Source: Aschersonia sp. MBC 622
Taxonomy: Eukaryota; Ascomycota; Sordariomycetes; Hypocreales; Clavicipitaceae
Reading direction: 5' to 3'
Length of the DNA stretch: 64,000 nt
Assembly: GCA_030782805.1 (NCBI GenBank)
Contig: JARJPL010000267.1
Coordinates: 62,001 to 126,000 of the forward strand
Made by a program: the position numbers and the translations under genes. Below, in pieces: positions 56,401 to 64,000 of the stretch (positions are counted from its first letter, which is position 1; each line of letters begins with the position of its first letter). The notes below the pieces were generated by a model, which had not been told where the DNA came from, did no database searches, and saw nothing but the letters and a program-made list of their open reading frames with translations.

Positions 56401-57140
56401 AGAGATTTTCGCTCTTCCTCGCCGAGTCCGAGCCAGAACTCCTTGATTCGTTCGCGCTCTTCGTGATTGCTGGTACTCCATATCTTATCTCTGGACATTG
56501 CGTGTCGGCGCGTTGGTTCAGCGGGCGGCGGCGGTAGGGACATGAGGTCATCGTCAGCTTCTGCGGCAGCATGCTTCTTTTTCTTCTTGCGATTCTTCTT
56601 AGACTTGGACGGCTCGCCGTTGTGCTGATGCGGGCGGCCTGGCGGGGGGTAGGGAGCCTCGTCGTCATCATCGTCGGTCGCGACAAGATCAGCGTCCTGC
56701 GGAGGGGGCGGCGGAGGAATGGAGATGCTGGCGCGATAAGTATGAGCATGAGCATGTCCATAAGCGTGAGCATGGGCGTGGGCGTGGCTGTGAACGTGAC
56801 TCTGTGCGGCCGGGCCGTGTCCGTTGAGAGCATTTTCGGCAGCAGCCTTTGCAGCGGCCTTTTGCCTTCGCTTCTGCTTTTTGCGATTAACGGACGGAGC
56901 TGCGGTCGAGGCATTGTCGTCGTCGCGGTCGGCGGCAGCGGGAGCCGCAGATTGGGACTGAGCGGCAAATTGGTGGTCGTTTGTCGCAGACAGCGTTGGC
57001 GTAGCGGGCTGGGAAGAAGACGAGTCGGCGTAGCCCTTGGGGACGGTGATAAACTTGGAGCCATCCTTATTTGTGTACTTGGAGGTGTTTCTGGGCGATG
57101 CCGGAGAGGGAGCAGCCGGTTTATTGGTGTTGGCCGGCAT
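53409..57140 (-). CDS. NST1: Stress response protein NST1
   Basis: The protein is 1243 aa and intronless. Order: a Ser/Ala-rich N-terminus, a basic patch (NRKKQKRRQKAAAK), a His-Ala repeat (HSHAHAHAHAYGHAHAH, ~120-135), another basic patch (KKNRKKKKKHAAAE), and then the conserved NST1 segment (IKEFWLGLGEEERKSLVKVEKD, CSCTVCGRKRNAIEEELEGLYDAYYLELE). Acidic runs follow. A very long Lys/Glu/Ala helical coiled coil covers about residues 540-760. The C-terminus is Pro/Met/Gly-rich. Fungal NST1 is annotated as a negative regulator of salt tolerance; the Cys pairs in the conserved segment could bind zinc (inference). Confidence 0.92.
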   Translation of the reverse strand: MPANTNKPAAPSPASPRNTSKYTNKDGSKFITVPKGYADSSSSQPATPTLSATNDHQFAAQSQSAAPAAADRDDDNASTAAPSVNRKKQKRRQKAAAKAAAENALNGHGPAAQSHVHSHAHAHAHAYGHAHAHTYRASISIPPPPPPQDADLVATDDDDDEAPYPPPGRPHQHNGEPSKSKKNRKKKKKHAAAEADDDLMSLPPPPAEPTRRHAMSRDKIWSTSNHEERERIKEFWLGLGEEERKSLVKVEKDAVLRKMKEQQKHTCSCTVCGRKRNAIEEELEGLYDAYYLELEQFANQGEGPPMLPPPRDFPIRPPRGLPTSYAPHPPSRGRIVEHVADDEDEEEDIEEVYSEEDLDDDEYSDEDPPEAFHSTHDRDVADFLTFGNSLQVKGTQLLDTLLRTYGNLELGGILTVADDLLKNDGKRFIEMMEQLAERRMAREEDAREQFPRGFAHPNGAPYSTPHNHPPPEEEEYEDEEDEEEDYVDSQEEEYEDEEVYSSSSAMPSAYHTEHSLQDQMTEAQRMEEGRRMFQIFAARMFEQRVLSAYKEKVAKERQQKLLEELEEESRQEHEQRAKKAKNAQKKKDKAAQRKQALAEDKARKEAEKAAEDAARIEAEQNRVAQQKQKADEKRRLKEAQRKAEEEARLKKEAERLRKIHEQKEKQAEQERKAREAKEREKKAKEEQRLKDKEAREQREREAQERKEKQERDKKDKEARAARAQKEAQEANEAKARAKAASVAAGLVPSQIQLAKRGHPQQTATAPATAILPHHPPNPANFASPKVPVATPVLPKSAVPTPVRPRAPSQQHDAAFPTASPSLSPRSSSVVHMSPASIGQERKSSFGATPGLPYSVSPPGMPPTPSLLSAAFHGNPIGMQPPPGLQHHAPPGFPSRLATEPVFPGFRSSPSAMMMAPPGINGPAGRGMPSGGPIGPPGFHQPIGDQFPMSQGFNGMPKDTPPPTHTRQGSGAYDAIGSAAMPIGRPAPIGRPGSTSRGRRNDGEDETKHLGSSVLVEDDEPLGPDLNPGSLRTQPPGPRPSAFAPNPFLDTGFPRGGHNLWAPTPPSANGQHFPPPGFGNPGWGAPPPGMSPGGFSVGSPGGGMRSLSQASRPIAIRQMLCNACKALAGTSGDGIGDGSGFVDIHALRSHIESQCNDPSITAQDLLNLCDTEGSASNGGGTFDVVNRDNAAHAIRWVPDVTMLDSLLGSNGLPGGGPVFRQPVGAPGEIGSPLMGFSSASMRGL

Positions 57141-60100
57141 CGTAGGACGGTCTACCAGTCGAGCGGCGGCGCCGAGCTCATCAAGAGCGATGTGTGCCGC
57201 GGAGGAGGGACAGGCGGAGGCGCGGGTTGTCTAGGGAAAAATGGCGAGAAGGGATAGTGAGATACGGATGGATGTCTAAGAATGACGCGCGCACGTCGAG
57301 AGAGGGGCGCTCTAAAGGATGACGGGCTAATTTTTTTGGCCGGCGGCAGGTGAGCGAACGTTGGGTTGGTGGGTAGAACGTTGCTTGGTTGGAGGTGGCC
57401 TTGGGATGTGGTGGTGGTGGATGCTTTGCTTGCCCAGGATCAGGTCGCGGGTCCCCTCCCGAAACTGAGGTACTGACGGCCCGGCTTCAGGGTTATTAGG
57501 TCAGCGATGACGCCAATGGCTGGGGTGAGGGGGCGGGACACGGCCGAGAGATGAAAGAATCTTTGGACTTTAATTTGGCCATGACATTGAATCAGCAGCA
57601 CGGGGGCATTTACACGGGTCTAGGATGTGATGCTTTGATGGGCGTTGTGCAGGCGCAAACTAGGGATTGCAAGCAAAGTCACGAACAGGTAAGAATGCGG
57701 CCAAAAGGTACATGCGATAACGTGGGCGGCGCTAGAAGGCTGGAGAAAAGTGCAACTGTTTTTGGGGTTGGCGCTTGCAGGCGTTTGCAGTGGGGTTAGC
57801 GAGCCGTTAGAAAGACGCCGGCAAGCGTTGTATCAAAGAGTATCTTGATACCAAGTTTTGGGAAGCGTACAATTACAGAAATCATCTTGCGCGAATCACA
57901 CAGCCGCTTGTCTGCCATATCGCTGGCCAGATTTTCTGTACCTGTTTGTCGACTGTAGAAGTGGGGCGCCAAAGTTTCTGGATGTCACCACGTGACCTGT
58001 TGCCCATCCCCGGACCATGGGCCACTGGACTCGAGGAACCCTCAAGGTGCCTTATTTTTCTGTTGTGGGCTCAAACTAGGTAGTTAAACAGTTGGTTACC
58101 TCTTCGGCTTGCGCAATCTCGCAGCTTGTCGATGTTCACGGGTTACATCTTCAGCTCGCAAATACACACATCTCATCCCCAATGTCACAAATGTCACACT
58201 CCTGGGCAACAATACATGACAGAAAGAAAGAGAAAAGAGATTCTGCCGCCGGGGCTCATATTTCCCAATCCGGCACGACGTCCGCCTCATACTGCTGTTT
58301 GCCGTCAAACAACAGCCGTGGCACGTTTACAAGCAAACAGGTGGGAGACAAAGCACACAAGGGAGACGCACACCAAAGAAATAGAGTTATAATAGGGGAT
58401 ATCTGCTTCGATATTTGTCTGACCATTGATCTTGTTTATTCGTATTAATCACGGTATCAGTTTCAACGCGCCGCCGCAAATTCCCCAAACACGCAGCCAA
58501 GCTGTATCAACCTTTAGCTGAGCTACATGCCACGACATCACGGCCGTCGTTGTATTTGCGGTGATAATATCAGTATTTACATTTAAAAACAACCGCGATA
58601 GCTGACCTGTACGGCGCGGCTGATAGCTGATGTTGAGGCCCAAGTGTTGCCAGCTCTCAATCACTGATGAGCTAGCAATCGCTAGCCTCGTGTTCATGTT
58701 GCGCTCCTGGGTCGACAGCTAAACCACCAGCTGCTAGAGACGCCTCGGTTTGGATTCTGTGCCTGGATTCGCTGTTGACCTGCGTTGGATGCAGGTTGCA
58801 GGCAACCTCTGCAGACGAGGTTGATCTTTTTTTAGACGCTTATGGGCAGCCTCGTTCTCGTATCAGCCGTTGACTAGCCTAGCGTGCTTGATAACTAGTT
58901 ATGGCTTCAAGCCTCTGACAAGGCTGCGATCTGTGTTGCATTGCGATCGAAGTACCCACCCAGCGGCGAACAATGGCATGGAGGATTGTCCATTGATCAA
59001 AGGCTCCGGTTCTCTGTCACTTGTTTCTAATTTAATAACTGACTGTCGTGGAAGATGGGGAAAGTTCGCAAGATGGGTTTGGCAGGGTTAATTAGAGGGT
59101 AAAGTCTAATCCCCACCACATGCGAGCATGAGGAGTCAGGACAAGCGGTGCCAAGTTGCGCCAAGCAGCAAGTTGCAACTGAGCCGCAGTTTTGCATGCT
59201 GGATAGGGGTGGTAGAGGTCGAGAGTGCATGGAAAAGTAGACATTGGAAACGACGGGCGGCCAGTCGCATGGTGTAGACTTCTCCTGTCTGCACTTATCC
59301 AGGCAACCCAGGTACCTGCAAGTTCACTACATAGGATAGCCCACGAAGTGCAGGACGGACAACATCGGCCAGTTGCGGAGAAGCAAGCGGATCGCGCGTA
59401 GTGGAGGACCGGCGCTAAGAACCAATGTAGACATATTTTTCGCCAAATATTGCGAATGATAATAATAATACCCTGTCGAAGATGGGAAATGTTCATTGGG
59501 TTGGACGTTGGTGGCCGCTCGTATCGTGGATGATAGAGTGGAAACAGAAAGGTGGTCTGGGTGACGACCGTTTGGTTAAAGTGACAAGTAATAAGACAAG
59601 TGCAAGACGGCGCAAGCCGGTGCAAGACGGCGCAGCAAGGTCGGTAGGTAGGTAGGACCTAGCAAACCAAGCCGGTTACAGCAATATTGTGCCTGAAAGG
59701 CCCTTAGGTACGAGTAAACCGGAGCGCTAAAAGAATGAAAGAAAAACCCCTGACGCAGCTGCCCACCCACCAGGTACACTGTAGAAAAAAAACTTAGTAA
59801 TCGTCGCTATCCCACAAGCGGCTAGGCTAACCAGCTGCCAGCGCTGAAATCAGTTGCTACCTCCATATTTCCTCAGGTTCTCCCCCACTGTTTTTCAGCG
59901 CCCATCCGCCGTCGAGACGTCCAAACTTTGCCCTGCAAGGCCGACATTTCACGCCAAAAGACGGCCTCTATCCACTGTAAATCCGCTTGCCGCTTGTACC
60001 TACGCCTCCAACGTAGGTACCTTTTCCCAAGGTTTAACATTTGCTGCCACAGTTTTTGCCTTGCTTGGTCTTGCCTGGCCTGTTCTTACCATCTGATTTA

Positions 60101-60895
60101 CCTCCAGCGAAGCCTCCAAAACCTCGTATTTCTATCCTTTTCTCTAAATTCATCCTTCAACGGACAACATTAATCGCCCTGCCCATCCTTTTCGCTTCGC
60201 TACTTATTGCTCCCCGTGCCCGTCTTCTTCTCCTCTACTTGCTCTCTCCTCGTCCCTCTCTCCTCGGTCCAATCGCCGGGACGTCAGTTATCCTCCAGCT
60301 TCTCATCCCACCCGCCCAAGCCATCGCAAACGGCACCAGACACGCCTACCGTCTTCTTGTGTATTTCCATTGCCACCCGTCGTCTACCAGCCGATCCCTG
60401 CATCCCTAGTTACCTTGTCCGAGTAGCTATCTCTCTGCGCCCTATTCACGTATCTACTGCTATACTGCTACGCTCTACCACTGGCACCTAGCGGTCAATT
60501 GGGCTCGTCACCCATCCAAGCATCTCACCCCAGCCTTGGGACGCAGCCTTAATTAATCAGCACTCTCGGCCGCCGTCTCGCGCTTTTCTTCTTTCTTCTA
60601 CCTCTTCTACTTCTCGTCGTCCTTTCTGTACTTCTGACCTCGTTGCCGTAATTCCACCATCCAGACGTCAATTCTTCGCTGACCTACTCCGCCTCGACTC
60701 TGGCTCATTGACGAACCCTCCCGCTCGCCCTCTTACAGATCTCAACAAGGCGCATATTTGTCTTCTGTCACCTTACATCACCCTGTCTCTGGATCTGCGC
60801 GGCTTACTTGGGCTCTTCTGACGACAGCTGATCACTCGCTGCCCTTGTTTTTTTGCCCCGTCACCGCCGACGAAATACCCTCACAGACCGCCACC
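57141..60895. other. Divergent intergenic region, 3.75 kb
   Basis: No gene is supported here. The first ~400 bp are the NST1 promoter. The last ~1 kb (from about 59850) is C/T-rich and contains short unrelated open frames, probably the long leader of the Rho2-type gene. TAGGTA-type motifs lie at 58076-58083 and 59643-59662. The middle (58480-58830) has short inverted and direct repeats such as GCTAGCAATCGCTAGC, none forming a known element. Confidence 0.6.
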
Positions 60896-61806
60896 ATGGC
60901 CGCCGCTAACCCCCAAAATGTCATAAGAAGGCAAGCATTTCCTTGTCGGGCAGCTGGCAATCAGTCTCTTCCTGCTCTACTTGGAATCTATTCCACCCCA
61001 TGCTAACCCCCACGCTAGAAAGCTTGTTATTGTCGGTGACGGTGCCTGCGGCAAAACCAGTCTGCTGAGCGTCTTTACCCTGGGCTTCTTCCCAACTGTG
61101 AGTCGTCCAATCTACACCTCTCCCTCCTCCATCGTACCATGCTGACCCAATGTAGAATTATGTGAGCGTCCCATTCCTCGACCTCGGATTCTATTACTGA
61201 CCCAACGACCAAGATCCCGACCGTCTTTGAAAATTACGTCACCGACTGCCGCGTAGACGGCAAGTCTGTCCAGCTCGCCCTCTGGGATACCGCCGGCCAA
61301 GAAGACTACGAGCGACTGCGCCCTCTAGCATATGCCAAGGCCCATGTCATTCTCATTGGTTTCTCCGTCGACACACCTGATTCACTCGACAACGTGAAGA
61401 ACAAAGTATGCAACCTCGACTCCGTGCCTCCCGAATCGCCCTCCCCTAACCCAGCATCGTCGGCCGGTTATATTTTCTTGGTCTTGTTCATTTGCTAACG
61501 GACCTCTTCTCTCAGTGGATCACAGAAGTCATGGATCTCTGTCCCGGCGTCCCTATAATCCTCGTCGGACTCAAAAAGGACCTGCGCGAAGACCCTGTTG
61601 CCATTGAAGAGATGCGCAAAAAGTCCCTGCGCTTCGTCACGACACACGACGGCGAGTCCGTCGCCCGCGAAGTTGGCGCCAAGCGCTATCTTGAATGCTC
61701 CAGCCTTAGCGGCGAAGGTGTCGATGACGTTTTCGAAGCCGCCACCCGCGCCGCACTATTGACATTTGAAAATGGCGAGGGCAGCGGCTGCTGCGTCGTA
61801 TTGTAA
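60896..61806 (+). CDS. RHO2: Rho2-type small GTPase
   Basis: The protein is 200 aa in five exons: 60896-60930, 61019-61097, 61156-61161, 61214-61405 and 61516-61806. The first intron uses a GC donor (AG|GCAAGC) and the third exon is only 6 nt, coding Asn39-Tyr40 of the effector region. Motifs: GDGACGKT (18-25), PTVFENY (42-48), DTAGQE (65-70), and the CAAX end CCVVL with a second Cys for palmitoylation. DPVAIEEMRKKSLRFV and YLECSSLSGEGVDDVFEAATRAAL are closest to the Rho2/RhoB group, which acts in the fungal cell-wall integrity pathway at the plasma membrane. Confidence 0.93.
60931..61018 (+). other. GC-AG intron in RHO2
   Basis: The intron begins GCAAGC after an AG and ends GCTAG, with a TGCTAAC branch site. 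The nearest GT donor would create a stop codon at the junction, so the GC donor is required to reach KLVIVGDG in frame. Confidence 0.85.
61156..61161 (+). other. 6-nt microexon in RHO2
   Basis: AATTAT is flanked by a GTAG acceptor and a GTGAGC donor, and supplies the two residues (Asn-Tyr) missing between FFPT and IPTVFENY. Neighbouring introns are 58 and 52 nt. Confidence 0.85.
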
Positions 61807-62600
61807 TCCAGCCCTACCTTATACCTCCCCCGCACTTTCTCATCTCAGCGAGGGTTATGCGCACAGACTGTACCGCCTCACCTCATTCACGCAACTATCC
61901 ACGAGTAATACACCCACAAGAGCATACAACCCCGCGAGTATACACATCAGAAGACGCATGCCTGAGGCAGGGTTTCTTCAAGACACTGCGTATAGCCCTG
62001 CGCGGCAGAGGCCTCGCACAAGCTGCATCACTTGGGCAGATAGACGCCACGAAACCAAGGACATGACTATGACCTGGGGGAAAAAACACACGACCCCGAC
62101 AAGTCCATTCTTCTGTTTTATATAATCAAAATTTGTCTCTGGCCTTCTACCTAAATATTACCTCTCTCTAAAACTAATTTAGCACATTTGATTTTTTTTA
62201 TGGAAAGATAAAAGAATATTTCTGTCTCGTCTTCCTTTGCTTTTGATGCTGGGCTGGCTGATTACTTGGATTGGTTTATTGGGAGACTTGAATATCTCAA
62301 ACTGAAAGCACTTCAAGCTCAATGCTTTTTGTTTTCAAGACTTGCACCAAATTACTCATAGCTGACTGAGACTTGATTCAACAAAGATGTTTTTTTTCCC
62401 AAGGTAGAAGAAATCTATGAAAAAAAAAAGAAACACTCTCCTCTCGATACTAATACACGTAACTTTTGAAAGTACACGCTGGCAGGACCTTCTGTAGCTC
62501 GTGACCACAGTTTTTGTTGTGTTGTACAATCTGATACCATTTTCCATACCATTTCTCGTTTTTCCATGGAAATCCCATGTCCATCAGTGCTGCTTCCAAA
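61807..62600. other. Convergent intergenic region
   Basis: I see no gene. The sequence is AT-rich between 62100 and 62420. Confidence 0.6.
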
Positions 62601-63194
62601 TCATCGCTTCCACTCATGATTCCACGCCTCCACCGCCGGCGTCTCCGTCTGCATACGCGCATACTCGATTGGAATCGCATGTCCATCCCACAGACCCTCC
62701 TTGTCCATTGCCACACGATACAAATATCCCTCACCACGATCGCCCGGCCCCTTCACCGTCCGCAGCTCCTCGCAAGCGTTCCACATGCCCGCCTGCATGC
62801 GGCTGCGCTCCTTGTGCTGCGCCTCGTGCTGCTGCCGGCGAAAAAGCTGCCACGCGCGGTGAATCGTCCAGTGGCGGAGGTGCCGCTGGCGACCCATGCG
62901 CAGCGGCGGCGGTGCCGGCGAAAACATGTTTTGCTTGAGCGTGCGCACCTTGCGCCCGCTCTCCGTCAGGCCCGTCTGCTTTCCCTTGGCCTTGCGCTTC
63001 GGCGTCGAGGAAGACATTTTAGATTTGCCACCAGCAGGCGGCACCGATTTCCGTGCGAGCGGGATCGGTGTCGTGCTGAATGGGCGGGGGAGGAGCGTTG
63101 TCGACGGCAGAGGGGTCGGTTTGATGGTGGAGGTTATGGCCGGCAGCATCGAGAGACGGCTGAAGAGCCGCGTGATGGACCATGGCGGAGTCAT
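62601..63194 (-). CDS. MRPL28: Mitochondrial large-subunit ribosomal protein mL40
   Basis: The protein is 197 aa and intronless. The first ~50 residues (MTPPWSITRLFSRLSMLPAI, then RPFSTTPIPLARKS) form a mitochondrial presequence. The mature protein has KRKAKGKQTG, RHWTIHRAWQLFRRQQ, MQAGMWNACEELRT and the family end YLYRVAMDKEGLWDG, IPIEYARMQTETPAVEAWNHEW. This is the mL40 family (yeast MRPL28). An ATG at 63017 would give a protein without presequence, so I prefer 63194. Its first 176 nt overlap, in another frame, the 3' end of the upstream same-strand gene. Confidence 0.9.
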   Translation of the reverse strand: MTPPWSITRLFSRLSMLPAITSTIKPTPLPSTTLLPRPFSTTPIPLARKSVPPAGGKSKMSSSTPKRKAKGKQTGLTESGRKVRTLKQNMFSPAPPPLRMGRQRHLRHWTIHRAWQLFRRQQHEAQHKERSRMQAGMWNACEELRTVKGPGDRGEGYLYRVAMDKEGLWDGHAIPIEYARMQTETPAVEAWNHEWKR

Positions 63195-64000
63195 TGCGAG
63201 CTGTCGAAAGCGACTGGTTACGTCGCTTTCTCTTGACAGCAGAGGCTTTCGGCTTAGGAACCCACCCAGGAGGCTTTGGCTTATTCTTAGAACCCCTAGG
63301 TCTTCCGCGTCCGCGCTTGACGGGTGATGGCTGCTCCTCGGCCGGCTCAGTGCTTGATGGTGACGACAAAGGCTGGGATCCGTCTGTATTCAGGAAGAGG
63401 CGCTCTAATAAGGAGGTGTCTGCTTTGGGCATGCGTAGGTCGGCCAAGATAGATGCGTTGAGATGATCCCGTGTCCAACGGCGTTTGACCGATCGCGTAA
63501 GTAGATAGTCGCTACGGAGCTTCTCCCAATCCTCATCCGTTATCCGATACTGCGCCTTAGGATGATTCGGGTCAGTGGCGAATTCCTCGCCAGCAAAATA
63601 GTCGTGGATGTCCTGTAAAAATGTTAGCTTCAGGTTCTGGCTTCAGGGATTCGCATCGCCGGAAAAAGGTACGGCCGCCCCGCCAAACCACAGCATGGGG
63701 ACAACTTTCATCATGTCACTTACCACCGGGGAACCCGTCAAGAGCTCGACTTCATTGTCGTGGAACACAAGGCAATTGCTCAAGTCGACACTGAATTGCA
63801 GATAATGCCAGGCAGTTTCCGACAAATGTCGTTTTTCCCGCTTTATCATCGCACCCTCGGTACATTTTGCGACGAGGCAGATCAAATCCACCAGCCGCTG
63901 CCCTTCTTTAATCTCCTCTGCCTTCACACGGTGCATGACCATCAAATTGACAAATTCCCAGAGGACTGGACTCTCGCGGAATGCCTCCTGAATTTCTTTG
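63019..64000 (-). CDS. AT-hook protein, partial (5' part outside the window)
   Basis: Two exons are visible: 63724-64000 (continues beyond the window) and 63019-63612, with a 111-nt intron (GTAAGT donor, GCTAAC branch site, CAG acceptor, phase 0). The protein part reads LWEFVNLMVMHRVKAEEIKEG, a helical stretch with HYLQFSVDLSNCLVFHDNEVE, then DIHDYFAGEEF and DEDWEKLRSDYLLTRSVKRRW. A KRGRGRPRGSKNK AT-hook follows, so it probably binds AT-rich DNA in the nucleus. The last ~60 residues are the frame that overlaps mL40 and look non-conserved; the true end may be earlier through a splice I cannot see. Family not recognised. Confidence 0.7.

Noticed and set aside
60041..60409. Hydrophobic 122-codon frame before RHO2
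   Set aside because: Pyrimidine-rich leader sequence yields Leu/Pro/Ser-rich frames; no other support.
60931..60960. Conventional GT donor for the first RHO2 intron
   Set aside because: The nearest GT gives a stop codon at the exon junction, whereas the GC donor gives the conserved sequence.
1..64000. tRNA or 5S rRNA genes
   Set aside because: I looked for B-box-like GGTTCGANNCC on both strands and found only partial matches (for example near 23530 and 25430) without a cloverleaf; no 5S-like sequence was noticed.

Overview
The window is nuclear DNA of a filamentous ascomycete, most likely a Sordariomycete of the order Hypocreales. The support is internal: short introns (mostly 45-110 nt) with GT/AG borders and CTAAC/CTGAC-like branch points, intron-poor genes, and recognisable fungal families (NST1, Med1, PalI/SUR7, Orm, Rho2-type GTPase, Air-type zinc knuckles, Nop13, TMA20, mitochondrial mL40, DUF3405). 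The species cannot be fixed from sequence alone. All gene models are my own splicing by eye; exon and intron positions are given where I could keep the frame through every junction.

Layout. 1-2785 is mostly non-coding but holds a 26-bp perfect inverted repeat and what looks like a decayed small secreted-protein gene. 2786-16052 holds a DUF3405 Golgi-type protein, an unknown acidic nuclear-type protein followed by a tandem repeat with an alternating A-B-A-B-A order, mitochondrial methionyl-tRNA formyltransferase, a secreted propeller-like protein, and the divergent pair Med1 / small basic protein of unknown role. 16053-33315 holds a PalI/SUR7 membrane protein, a His- and Asn/Gly-rich GPI-type wall protein, Orm sphingolipid regulator, Air-like RNA surveillance zinc-knuckle protein, an F-box-like protein and Nop13.

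33316-43561 reads as an accessory block: AT-richer, with intron-dense genes. It contains a CAP22-like GPI protein, an SRPK-family kinase (5 introns), and a divergently transcribed pair sharing a 382-bp promoter: a coiled-coil protein (3 introns) and an Hsp70-like ATPase (10 introns, without the usual Hsp70 length or substrate-domain sequence). A conserved-looking orphan exon lies just beyond the coiled-coil gene. This pair is my best candidate for an undescribed system.

43562-64000 returns to ordinary content: a GNAT acetyltransferase, a stalkless divergent kinesin motor, an unknown protein, TMA20, an I78 peptidase inhibitor, a Cys-rich single-pass membrane protein, NST1, a Rho2-type GTPase with a 6-nt microexon and a GC-AG intron, mL40, and the 3' part of an AT-hook protein whose reading frame overlaps the start of mL40.

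Functionally the core genes cover translation and mitochondrial translation (FMT1, mL40, TMA20), RNA metabolism (Nop13, Air-like, SRPK), transcription (Med1), and cell surface and wall signalling (PalI/SUR7, Rho2, NST1, GPI proteins, Orm). No operon-like logic is expected in this kind of genome; the meaningful linkage is the divergent gene pairs.
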